Shown: one piece after another, positions 1-6,076 of the stretch
Layout of the letters: the number at the start of each line of letters is the position of its first letter
Numbering within the stretch: position 1 is the stretch's first letter
Assembly: GCA_027335545.1 (NCBI GenBank)
Contig: DAHWHV010000018.1
Location: forward strand, 1 to 11,254
DNA: 11,254 nt
Direction of reading: 5' to 3'
Source: Clostridia bacterium
GTDB lineage: Bacteria > Bacillota_E > RBS10-35 > JAJYVN01
Position numbers and translations under genes: made by a program
Notes under the pieces: model-generated
Told to the model about the DNA's origin: nothing
The model's input: the letters and a program-made list of their open reading frames with translations, nothing else
The model's database searches: none

Positions 1-1
1 G

Positions 2-733
2 GCCGGCGCCGGGGGCGTCGCCACCCCGGGGCCCGGAGCGACGGGCGCGCCGGCGGTCCCCGCCGGCGGCCCCCGTGTGCGCGCCTGCGTTGACACGGAG
101 CTGGCCGCCGCCTATCATGGAGCGTTACAGGAAGTGGCAACCCGCCTCCACGTCCCGGTGCGGGTGGACGCGAGTTTTTTTCTCGGGTTGCCAGGGGTCT
201 GTTCCCTGCGCCCGCTGGCGGCCGAGCCGGATGACGCCTGGCCGGCGCTGGAGGTGGCTCTGCTGGCGGCGGTGTCCGCCCTGGCACGGATGCGCCGCCA
301 GGAGGGGGAGCAACTGGCCGCGGCGCTGGGTCTAGCCCTGGGGACGGTGCGCACCTGCCTGGACGAGGCCACGCGGCTCGGGCCGGAGGCGGCGGCCGCG
401 CAGTTGGCGGGGATGCGGCGGCGGGCGGCGGACCTCCTGGGCGAGGCGGCCCCCGCGAACTCGCCCGAACTGGTCGCCGCCTGGGCGACCCTGCTGGAAC
501 GCGCAGCCATTGAGGAGGAACTGGTGCGGCTGGGCAGTCACCTCACCCAGGTCGAGGCGTGCCTGCGCAGTGAGCAGCCCGTGGGGCGGCGCCTGGACTT
601 CCTCGCACAGGAGATGCTGCGCGAGTGGAGCACGATCGCGGCCAAGTCCGCGGATGCGCGGCTCGCCGACCTCGCGGTCGCGGCGCGGGTGGCCGTGGAA
701 CAGGTGCGGGAGCAGGTGCAGAACGTGGAGTGA
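2..733 (+). CDS. yicC: YicC/YloC-family endoribonuclease, 3' part only
   Basis: The frame is open from the window edge, so the 5' end is missing. Family members are about 290 residues and 243 are visible. The C-terminal block around '[12 protein letters not shown]' and the ending 'VREQVQNVE' is the YicC signature (compare LDFLLQEMNRE and REQVQNIE). The segment '[13 protein letters not shown]' matches the end of the N-terminal YicC domain. A GTG at 77 is open but is unlikely to be the start, because homologous N-terminal sequence should precede it. The first 25 visible codons encode a Gly/Ala/Pro-rich linker, apparently an insertion between the N-terminal domain and this segment. YicC proteins are endoribonucleases in E. 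coli and Bacillus. The gene ends 37 bases before remA, the order seen in Bacillota. Confidence 0.93.
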   Translation, partial: AGAGGVATPGPGATGAPAVPAGGPRVRACVDTELAAAYHGALQEVATRLHVPVRVDASFFLGLPGVCSLRPLAAEPDDAWPALEVALLAAVSALARMRRQEGEQLAAALGLALGTVRTCLDEATRLGPEAAAAQLAGMRRRAADLLGEAAPANSPELVAAWATLLERAAIEEELVRLGSHLTQVEACLRSEQPVGRRLDFLAQEMLREWSTIAAKSADARLADLAVAARVAVEQVREQVQNVE

Positions 734-770
734 GGCCCTGGACCGGCCCGCGCGGTCCGAGGGGGTGGGG

Positions 771-1061
771 GTGGCCGATGTGGAGATCCGGCTCATCAAC
801 ATCGGATTCGGCAATATCGTCTCCGCCTCGCGCATCGTCGCGATCGTCAGCCCCGAGTCGGCCCCCATCAAGCGCATGATCGGCGAGGCCCGCGATCAGG
901 GGGTGTTGATCGACGCCACCTACGGGCGCCGGACCCGGGCGGTGATCTTCACGGACTCGGAACACGTGATCCTCTCGGCCGTCCAACCGGAGACCGTGGC
1001 CCATCGCCTGGGCGGCCGCGATCCCCTGCCGGAGCCCGCCGAACTGGCGGAGGAGGGGTAG
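771..1061 (+). CDS. remA: RemA/DUF370 extracellular matrix regulatory protein
   Basis: The protein has 96 residues. It contains '[20 protein letters not shown]', 'SAPIKRMI', '[16 protein letters not shown]' and '[16 protein letters not shown]', nearly identical to Bacillus RemA along its whole length. RemA is a DNA-binding protein. In B. subtilis it activates matrix operons and osmoprotection genes, and it binds DNA as a ring-shaped oligomer. I chose the GTG at 771 because a G-rich Shine-Dalgarno-like run (759-766) lies just upstream. A GTG at 780 would give a protein starting MEIRLIN, closer to the Bacillus start but with a longer spacing. The gene lies between yicC and rpoZ. The gmk gene that normally follows it is absent. 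Confidence 0.97.
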   Translation: MADVEIRLINIGFGNIVSASRIVAIVSPESAPIKRMIGEARDQGVLIDATYGRRTRAVIFTDSEHVILSAVQPETVAHRLGGRDPLPEPAELAEEG

Positions 1062-1095
1062 GGGCGGGACGCGGAGGGAGGTCGGGCCGCACGCC

Positions 1096-1135
1096 GGGGC
1101 GCACGGGCCGGGGCGCACGGGCCGGGGTCCAGGGG
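1096..1135 (+). repeat. 14-bp direct repeat forming a G-quadruplex-type motif upstream of rpoZ
   Basis: The unit GGGGCGCACGGGCC occurs twice in tandem (1096-1109 and 1110-1123), followed by two more GGGG runs at 1124-1127 and 1132-1135. Six G-runs of three or four with loops of 2-5 bases satisfy the usual G-quadruplex pattern on the coding strand. It lies in the 103 to 112-base gap between remA and rpoZ, about 40 bases before the rpoZ start. In such G-rich DNA this may be chance. A role in transcription or translation of rpoZ is only inference. Confidence 0.5.
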
Positions 1136-1173
1136 ACGAGGTCCGGGGGAGGAACTGAAGGGGGTTGGTGCTC

Positions 1174-1638
1174 GTGGCGAAGAAGAAGGCAGCCCAGGCA
1201 ACGGGGGAACCCGCCGCCTCGGGTCTCGGCGGGGGCGCGCCAGGCGGCGAGGGGGCCGGTGCGGTGGCAACCGCCGCAGCGGGGCGGGCCGCCGCCGGGG
1301 CCCCTGCGGGGTCTTTGGCCGAGTCCGGGGGCGTCGCCGCCGAGGGGGACGGGGGGGCGGGCCTCCCGGTCGTCGCGCGTCTGGACGCGGGGGCCGAACT
1401 CCCGCCGGCGCCCGGGACGGCCTGGCCCGAGGGCGACGAGTGGGGCACGGACATCGACGCCGCCTACCTCCAGAGCAAGTACACCCTGGTCAGCGTGGCG
1501 GCCAAGCGCGCCCGCCAGTTGCTGGCCGGCGGGAAGCGACGAGTCGAATCCATGTCGGAGAAGCCGGTGACCGTGGCTTTGGAGGAGTTGGCCCAGGGGC
1601 GCCTGATCTTCGAGCGCACACGCGACGGGATCAAGTGA
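1174..1638 (+). CDS. rpoZ: RNA polymerase omega subunit with long N-terminal extension
   Basis: The last 60 residues are omega: 'QSKYTLVSVAAKRARQLL', then 'VESMSEKPVTVALEELAQG' and an ending in 'GRLIFE'. This matches Bacillota omega (SKYTLVVAAAKRARQL...KPVTIALEEIAEGKI). Omega helps assemble and stabilise RNA polymerase by clamping beta-prime. The protein is about 154 residues, whereas bacterial omega usually has 60-100. Roughly 90 residues of Ala/Gly/Pro-rich, low-complexity sequence come before the core, starting with a basic 'AKKKA'. I chose the GTG at 1174 because GAAGGGGG (1157-1164) lies 9 bases upstream. TTG 1165 and GTG 1168 are in frame and add 2-3 residues, and internal GTG 1264 would remove about 30. 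Neighbours remA and coaBC support the identification. Confidence 0.93.
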   Translation: MAKKKAAQATGEPAASGLGGGAPGGEGAGAVATAAAGRAAAGAPAGSLAESGGVAAEGDGGAGLPVVARLDAGAELPPAPGTAWPEGDEWGTDIDAAYLQSKYTLVSVAAKRARQLLAGGKRRVESMSEKPVTVALEELAQGRLIFERTRDGIK

Positions 1639-1651
1639 CCCGGGCCGGGGG

Positions 1652-1680
1652 CGCCCGGCGCGGCCTCCCCACGCCGGGCG
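1652..1680 (+). terminator. GC-rich hairpin after rpoZ, no T-tract
   Basis: CGCCCGGCG (1652-1660) and CGCCGGGCG (1672-1680) form a perfect 9-bp stem with an 11-base loop, starting 14 bases after the rpoZ stop. No T-run follows, so it is not a classical intrinsic terminator. It may pause transcription or protect the mRNA 3' end. Confidence 0.4.
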
Positions 1681-1885
1681 GTCCCCGGCGGGGTGGCCAC
1701 GGCCCCCAGGGACGAGGCCGGGTGCCCCCGGTGTCCCAAGGCTCGCGCCTTCAGGGCGCCGCGGCGCCGCTCTTTGCCGCAGTCAGTTGGCGCTGGGTGT
1801 GGCCGTAGGCGGTGCCGTGGAGCCCGGCGCCCAGCGGCGGCGCGCGCCGGTCCCCCGTGCCGGGGGCGCGGGCCTGGACACCCGC

Positions 1886-1924
1886 TTGCACGGGGGGGGC
1901 CCGGGGGGCCGGGTGCAAAGGGGG
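1886..1924 (+). promoter_or_regulatory. Hairpin overlapping the likely coaBC ribosome binding site
   Basis: TTGCAC (1886-1891) can pair with GTGCAA (1913-1918) around a G/C-rich loop. The 3' arm overlaps the start of AAAGGGGG (1917-1924), the best Shine-Dalgarno candidate, which lies 8 bases before CTG 1933. Pairing would partly hide the site. Any regulatory role is inference. Confidence 0.3.
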
Positions 1925-1932
1925 CGGCGGGT

Positions 1933-3210
1933 CTGGGGCTGGAGGGGCGGCGCATCGTCCTCGGGGTGTGCGGTAGCGTGGCCGCCTATAAGGCGGCCCT
2001 GGTCGCGCGCGCCATCCAGCGCCGCGGGGCGGCGGTGCGCGTGATCCTCACGGCGGCCGCCGGCCGCTTCGTCACCCCCGAGCTCTTCGCCGCCCTGACG
2101 GGCGAGCCGCCGGCCACCGACCTCTTCGCGCCCGGGGCCCCGGAGCACATCGGCCTGGCCGCGTGGGCGGAGGCGGCCCTGATCGCGCCGGCCACGGCGG
2201 ATGTGCTGGCCAAGGCCGCCTGGGGACTCGCCGACGACTACCTGTCCACCTGGCTCCTGGCCTTTCCCGGCCCCGTCCTCTTCGCCCCGGCCATGAACCA
2301 GTGGATGTGGGCCCACCCAGCGGTGCAGCGCAACGTGCGTCGGCTGGAGGCCGACGGGGCGCGCCTGCTGCCCCCGGCCCACGGTGCCCTGGCGGCAGCG
2401 GCCGAGGGGGAGGGGTGGGGGCGCCTGCCCGAGCCGGAATCCCTGGTGTCGTCCCTGGAGGCCCAGTTGCCCCCGGCCGGCGCGGGACGCCGCCCCCTGG
2501 CGCCCCCGCCCCGCCGGGACCTCGCCGGGCGGCGGGTGGTGGTGACGGCCGGCCCGACGCGCGAGCCGATCGATCCCGTCCGCTTCCTCTCCAACCCCTC
2601 CAGCGGCCGCATGGGGTATGCCCTGGCCGAGGCCGCCCGCGACCGCGGGGCCGAGGTGACCCTGGTCAGCGGCCCGGTCTCCCTGCCGGTCCCCGCTGGC
2701 GTCGCCGTGGAGGCGGTGCAGACCGCCCTGGAGATGCGGGCCGCCGTGCAGCGGGTGGCGGGGGGGGCCGACCTCGTCGTGGCGGCGGCCGCGCCGGCGG
2801 ATTGGCGTCCGGCGGAGGTGTCCCCGACCAAGAAGAAGAAGGGGGGGGCGACCACGGCGACCCTGGACCTGGTCGCCAACCCGGACATCCTCGCGGAACT
2901 CGGCGCCGATCGCGGCGGGCGCGTGCTGGTCGGCTTCGCCGCGGAGGCGGGGGCCGGTCTGGAGGAGGCCCGCCGCAAGCTGCAGGCCAAGCACCTGCAC
3001 CTCATCGCCTACAACGATGTGCGGCAGGCCGGCGCCGGCTTCGGGGGGGACTCCAACCGCGTGGTGCTGGTGGATCGGGACGGCGGCGCGGAGGACCTCG
3101 GCCCGCTGTCCAAGCGGGAGGTGGCCGATCGCATCCTGGACCGGGCGCGCCTCTACCTGAGCGCGGCTGCGGGGGGCGCCCCGGCGCAGCCCCAGGCCAA
3201 CGGCCGCTGA
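1933..3210 (+). CDS. coaBC: Bifunctional phosphopantothenoylcysteine decarboxylase / phosphopantothenate-cysteine ligase
   Basis: CoaBC joins cysteine to 4'-phosphopantothenate (CoaB) and decarboxylates the product (CoaC, FMN-dependent) to 4'-phosphopantetheine for CoA synthesis. The CoaC half has 'VLGVCGSVAAYKA', 'HIGLA' with His72, 'APATADVLAKAA' and 'PAMNQWMW' with Asn122. The CoaB half has 'TAGPTREPIDPVRFLSNPSS' (Asn221), 'AAAPADWRP', a KKKK stretch (300-303) and 'LVANPDIL'. From CTG 1933 the protein is 425 residues, close to the usual 400. From that start His72 and Asn122 sit exactly three below E. coli His75 and Asn125. Position 155, expected to be the catalytic Cys (E. coli 158), is Ala in 'GALAAAAEGEGWGRLPEP'. 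CTG is a rare start. In-frame TTG 1774 and GTG 1693 are the alternatives but add a low-complexity arm. A Pro/Arg-rich linker joins the halves. Confidence 0.93.
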   Translation: MGLEGRRIVLGVCGSVAAYKAALVARAIQRRGAAVRVILTAAAGRFVTPELFAALTGEPPATDLFAPGAPEHIGLAAWAEAALIAPATADVLAKAAWGLADDYLSTWLLAFPGPVLFAPAMNQWMWAHPAVQRNVRRLEADGARLLPPAHGALAAAAEGEGWGRLPEPESLVSSLEAQLPPAGAGRRPLAPPPRRDLAGRRVVVTAGPTREPIDPVRFLSNPSSGRMGYALAEAARDRGAEVTLVSGPVSLPVPAGVAVEAVQTALEMRAAVQRVAGGADLVVAAAAPADWRPAEVSPTKKKKGGATTATLDLVANPDILAELGADRGGRVLVGFAAEAGAGLEEARRKLQAKHLHLIAYNDVRQAGAGFGGDSNRVVLVDRDGGAEDLGPLSKREVADRILDRARLYLSAAAGGAPAQPQANGR

Positions 3211-3218
3211 ACCCGCCG

Positions 3219-3252
3219 CGGGCGGGGCGCCCGGCTGCCGCCGCCCCGCCCG
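3219..3252 (+). terminator. GC-rich hairpin after coaBC, no T-tract
   Basis: CGGGCGGGGCG (3219-3229) pairs perfectly with CGCCCCGCCCG (3242-3252) around a 12-base loop, 9 bases after the coaBC stop. Like the other gene-end hairpins here, it has no T-run behind it. Confidence 0.42.
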
Positions 3253-3321
3253 TCCGGGGCTGGTCCCGACTTGGTGGGTCGCGCCCCCGCTGGGGCCGGG
3301 GGCCTCGCGGCTGCGCGGGCC

Positions 3322-3343
3322 GCGGCGCCGGTGGGGGCGCCGC
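3322..3343 (+). promoter_or_regulatory. Hairpin in the priA upstream region
   Basis: GCGGCGCC (3322-3329) and GGCGCCGC (3336-3343) form a perfect 8-bp stem with a 6-base loop, about 85 bases before the priA start. It could sit in the priA leader RNA or be a second coaBC end structure. No promoter hexamers were recognised in the 217-base gap (3211-3427). Confidence 0.3.
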
Positions 3344-3427
3344 AGCCCGCGCCGGTGTGCCCGCAGGTGCCTCCCCTCTGCCGCGGGCTGGGTGGGGCGG
3401 CGCACGTCTGAGCGCCGAGGGGAGCAG

Positions 3428-5821
3428 ATGGCCGCGTCGCGTCACGCTGAGCCGGGGAGGACACAGGGGTCGGCGTCCCAGACGGTCCGGGCCCGCGCGG
3501 GCGGGCCGGCGCCGGGGGCTGGCGTCGCCCACCCCTCGCCCGCGGCCCTGGCCCTGCCGCTCTGGTCCGAGCCACCCGAGCCACCCGAGCCCGCCCCGGG
3601 GCCGGTGGCCCCGACCCCCGGGGTCCGCGTGGCCGTAGAGATGGGCGGCCGCGGGCCGGACCAGCTCTGGACGTACGGGCTGCCTCCGGGGCTGCGGGGG
3701 TGTGTCGTGCCCGGGAGCCGGGTCCAGGTGCCCTTTGGGCGCGGCGAGGCGCGTGCCGGCACGGTCTTTGAGGTCCTGGACCGGGTCGACGTACCGGCCG
3801 AGCGGCTGCGGGCCGTGCTGGCCGTCCTCGATCCGGACCCGGCGATCCCCGCGCTGGACGCCGAGGGGTTGGCGCTCGCGCGCTACCTGGCGGATCACAC
3901 GGTCTGCACGCTCGCCCAGGCGGTGCGCGCGCTGCTGCCCCCGGAGGGCCCCGGGGAGCGAAGCGTGTTGGGCTACCACGCCAGGGGGACGGTGGCGGGT
4001 GCCGAGGCCGTCTTGCGGCGGGCGCCGGCCCAGTGGGCCGCCTGGCGGCAGGTGGCCGCCCACCCTGGCCTGTCCGCGGCGGAGTTGGCCGAGCGGGGGG
4101 TCCGGCCCGGCTCGCTGGCGACCCTCGCCTCCCGGGGGCTGCTGGCGGCGGTGCCGCGGCGCGTGGGTCGCGACCCGTTCGGTGGGGTGCGCATCCCCGC
4201 CGCGGCCGAGTCACCGCCCCCGCCCACGCCGGAACAGGCCGCGGCCCTGGAGCGCCTGGCCCCCGCGCTGGAGGGGCCGGCCTTCGAGGCGTTCCTGCTG
4301 TGGGGTGTGACGGGGAGCGGCAAGACCGAGGTCTACCTGCGCGCCATCGAGCGCGTGCTGGCGGCCGGCCGGCAGGCCCTGATGCTCGTTCCGGAGATCG
4401 CCCTGACCCCGCAGACGGTGGCGTCCTTCCGGCGGCGCTTCGGAGACCGGGTGGCGGTGCTGCACAGCGGCCTCGGTCCGGGGGCGCGGCGGGAGCAGTG
4501 GTGGCGCATCCGCCGCGGGGAGTTGGCCGTGGCCGTGGGCGCCCGCTCCGCGGTGTTCGCGCCCTTCCCGCGTCTGGGGCTGATCGTCCTGGACGAGGAG
4601 CACGAGCCCTCCTACAAGCAGGAGGAGGCCCCGCGCTACCACGCGCGGGACATCGCCCTGTGGCGGGCGCGCCGGCTCGGGGTGCCCCTGGTGCTCGGGA
4701 GCGCGACCCCCGACCTGGAAACCTTCCGCGAGGCCGCGGAGGGGCGCCTGGTGCGGCTGGACCTGCGCAGCCGGGTGGCCGGCCGCCCCCTGCCGGCGGT
4801 GCGCTGCGTCGACCTTCGCGCCGAGGTGGGGGCCCTGTTCGCGCCGCCGCTGGTCCAGGCGCTGGGCCGGCACCTGGACGCGGGCCGCCAGGCCATCCTG
4901 TTCCTGAACCGCCGCGGCTTCGCCCCGACGGTCCTGTGTGGCAGTTGCGGCTTCGTGGCCCGCTGCCAGGCCTGCAGCGTCGCCCTCTGCTACCACGAGG
5001 CCGAGCGGGCCCTGGTCTGCCACTACTGCGCGGCGCGTCGGCCGCCTCCGAGCACCTGCCCCCGCTGCGGGGGGCACTTCCTCCGCCTGCGCGGCAGCGG
5101 CACGGAGCGGGTCGCCCAAGAGGTGCAGCGCCTCTTCCCGACCGCCCGCGTCCTGCGCATGGACGTGGACAGCACCGGGGGCCGGGGCGCCCACCACCGC
5201 ATCTACGAGGAGTTCCACGCCGGGCGCGCCGACGTGCTGGTGGGGACGCAGATGATCGCCAAGGGATGGGACGTGGCGGGGGTCACCCTGGTGGGCGTCG
5301 TCGACGCGGACACGGCGCTGCACCTGCCGGACTACCGCGGTGCCGAGCGGACCTTTCAACTCCTCTGCCAGGTGGCCGGCCGGGCCGGTCGCGGGGGCGA
5401 GCCCGGCGAGGTGGTCGTGCAGACGCGCACCCCCGAGCACTACGCCGTGGCCGCCGCGGCGAACCACGACTACGAGGCCTTCGCGGCGGCCGAATTGGAC
5501 CTGCGCCGGGAGACGGGCTTTCCCCCGTACGCCCGGCTGCTGCGGGTGCTGTGCTGGTCCCCGCGGGCGGCGCTCGCCCAGGCGGCAGCCCGGGATCTGG
5601 CGGGGGCGGTGTCGGCCGCCCTGCCGCCCGGCGTCGACCTCTGGGGCCCGGCCGAGGCCCCCCTGGCACGCCTGCGGGGTCAGTACCGCTGGCACTTCGC
5701 CCTGCGCGGCCCCGACGGGGACCAGTTGCGCGCCTTGGCGCGGCAGGCCCTGGCGCAGACCAAGGGGACCCCGGGGGGGGCCCGGGTCGCCGTGGATGCG
5801 GATCCGTTGTCGATGCTCTAG
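3428..5821 (+). CDS. priA: Primosomal protein N' (replication restart helicase PriA)
   Basis: PriA is a superfamily 2 helicase that recognises stalled forks and reloads the replicative helicase. In order, the 797-residue protein shows the 3'BD-like start 'LWTYGLPPG...PGSRVQVPFGR', Walker A 'GVTGSGKT' (293-300), 'PEIALTPQ', Walker B DEEH (389-392) and 'GSATPDLET'. Eight zinc Cys follow (504, 507, 513, 516, 531, 534, 544, 547), with the same spacing as E. coli PriA. Next come 'GTQMIAKGWD', the 'QVAGRAGR' motif VI and the C-terminal domain. I chose ATG 3428 because GAGGGGAG (3417-3424) lies just upstream. About 65 residues of Pro/Ala-rich sequence precede the conserved start, including an EPPEPPEP repeat. 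GTG 3629 would give a conventional N-terminus but has a weaker site. def and fmt, usual downstream neighbours, are absent. Confidence 0.97.
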   Translation: MAASRHAEPGRTQGSASQTVRARAGGPAPGAGVAHPSPAALALPLWSEPPEPPEPAPGPVAPTPGVRVAVEMGGRGPDQLWTYGLPPGLRGCVVPGSRVQVPFGRGEARAGTVFEVLDRVDVPAERLRAVLAVLDPDPAIPALDAEGLALARYLADHTVCTLAQAVRALLPPEGPGERSVLGYHARGTVAGAEAVLRRAPAQWAAWRQVAAHPGLSAAELAERGVRPGSLATLASRGLLAAVPRRVGRDPFGGVRIPAAAESPPPPTPEQAAALERLAPALEGPAFEAFLLWGVTGSGKTEVYLRAIERVLAAGRQALMLVPEIALTPQTVASFRRRFGDRVAVLHSGLGPGARREQWWRIRRGELAVAVGARSAVFAPFPRLGLIVLDEEHEPSYKQEEAPRYHARDIALWRARRLGVPLVLGSATPDLETFREAAEGRLVRLDLRSRVAGRPLPAVRCVDLRAEVGALFAPPLVQALGRHLDAGRQAILFLNRRGFAPTVLCGSCGFVARCQACSVALCYHEAERALVCHYCAARRPPPSTCPRCGGHFLRLRGSGTERVAQEVQRLFPTARVLRMDVDSTGGRGAHHRIYEEFHAGRADVLVGTQMIAKGWDVAGVTLVGVVDADTALHLPDYRGAERTFQLLCQVAGRAGRGGEPGEVVVQTRTPEHYAVAAAANHDYEAFAAAELDLRRETGFPPYARLLRVLCWSPRAALAQAAARDLAGAVSAALPPGVDLWGPAEAPLARLRGQYRWHFALRGPDGDQLRALARQALAQTKGTPGGARVAVDADPLSML
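3569..3591 (+). repeat. 9-bp tandem repeat in the priA N-terminal extension
   Basis: GAGCCACCC occurs twice (3569-3577 and 3578-3586), followed by GAGCC. It encodes the repeated EPP triplets in the Pro-rich N-terminal arm of PriA. This suggests the arm grew by slippage and is not part of the helicase fold. Confidence 0.6.
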
Positions 5822-5856
5822 GGGGCGTGGCAAGACGGGAGTCTTGCCACGCCCCC
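5821..5856 (+). terminator. Perfect 16-bp hairpin with GGGA loop at the end of priA
   Basis: The left arm is 5821-5836, the loop GGGA is 5837-5840 and the right arm is 5841-5856. All 16 pairs match, and A5820-T5857 adds one more. The last base of the priA stop codon is the first base of the stem. The loop fits the stable GNRA tetraloop pattern. TGCCGG follows, so there is no T-tract. This is the likely end of the yicC-priA transcript. Confidence 0.7.
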
Positions 5857-6076
5857 TGCCGGATCGGGTGTGTGGCGTGCGCGGCGAGAGACCGGTGCTT
5901 GTGGGCTCCGGGCTCCCTGCGCCGTTGGGGATCGCGCCCTGGGCCGCGGGTGCCGGCCACTCGGGCAGCCGGGGGCTCGGCGCCGACCCAGTCGCGGCTG
6001 AGGGCTTGGGTGAGATCGCGCCGTTGGCCGCTGAGGCTCAGGCCTGGGCGGGCGAGCCGGGGAGGGGGGACGGGCC
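5857..6076 (+). other. Gap between priA and the epimerase-like gene
   Basis: These 220 bases hold no convincing gene. One + frame is open from about GTG 5896 into the next gene, but its translation is low-complexity Gly/Ala-rich and the frame only overlaps the real gene out of phase. No RNA gene or clear promoter was recognised. The last part carries the ribosome binding site GGAGGGGGG (6061-6069). Confidence 0.4.

Larger units (their letters stand above)
1639..1932 (+). other. rpoZ-coaBC gap, probably a structured leader of coaBC
   Basis: These 294 bases hold several perfect inverted repeats. They are the post-rpoZ hairpin, a 14-bp palindrome at 1755-1768 (GGCGCCGCGGCGCC), a 6-bp stem with 3-base loop at 1852-1866, and TTGCAC/GTGCAA arms at 1886-1891 and 1913-1918. 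The coaBC frame stays open back to GTG 1693 and TTG 1774. The residues it would encode are Arg/Pro/Gly-rich and unlike any CoaC N-terminus. I therefore read the stretch as mostly non-coding. No known riboswitch was recognised. Confidence 0.4.

Noticed and set aside
77..79. GTG at 77 as the start of the YicC gene
   Set aside because: The frame is open upstream to the window edge, and YicC proteins have roughly another 50-80 N-terminal residues, so the gene is cut by the window.
1783..3405. Long open frame on - across coaBC (540 codons)
   Set aside because: The translation is Arg/Gly/Pro-rich with no family motif, and it lies opposite a clear coaBC. Stop codons are rare in such GC-rich DNA, so long antisense frames are expected.
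4211..5833. Long - strand frame across priA (540 codons)
   Set aside because: The composition is that of antisense GC-rich DNA, while the opposite strand encodes a full PriA with zinc Cys spacing intact.
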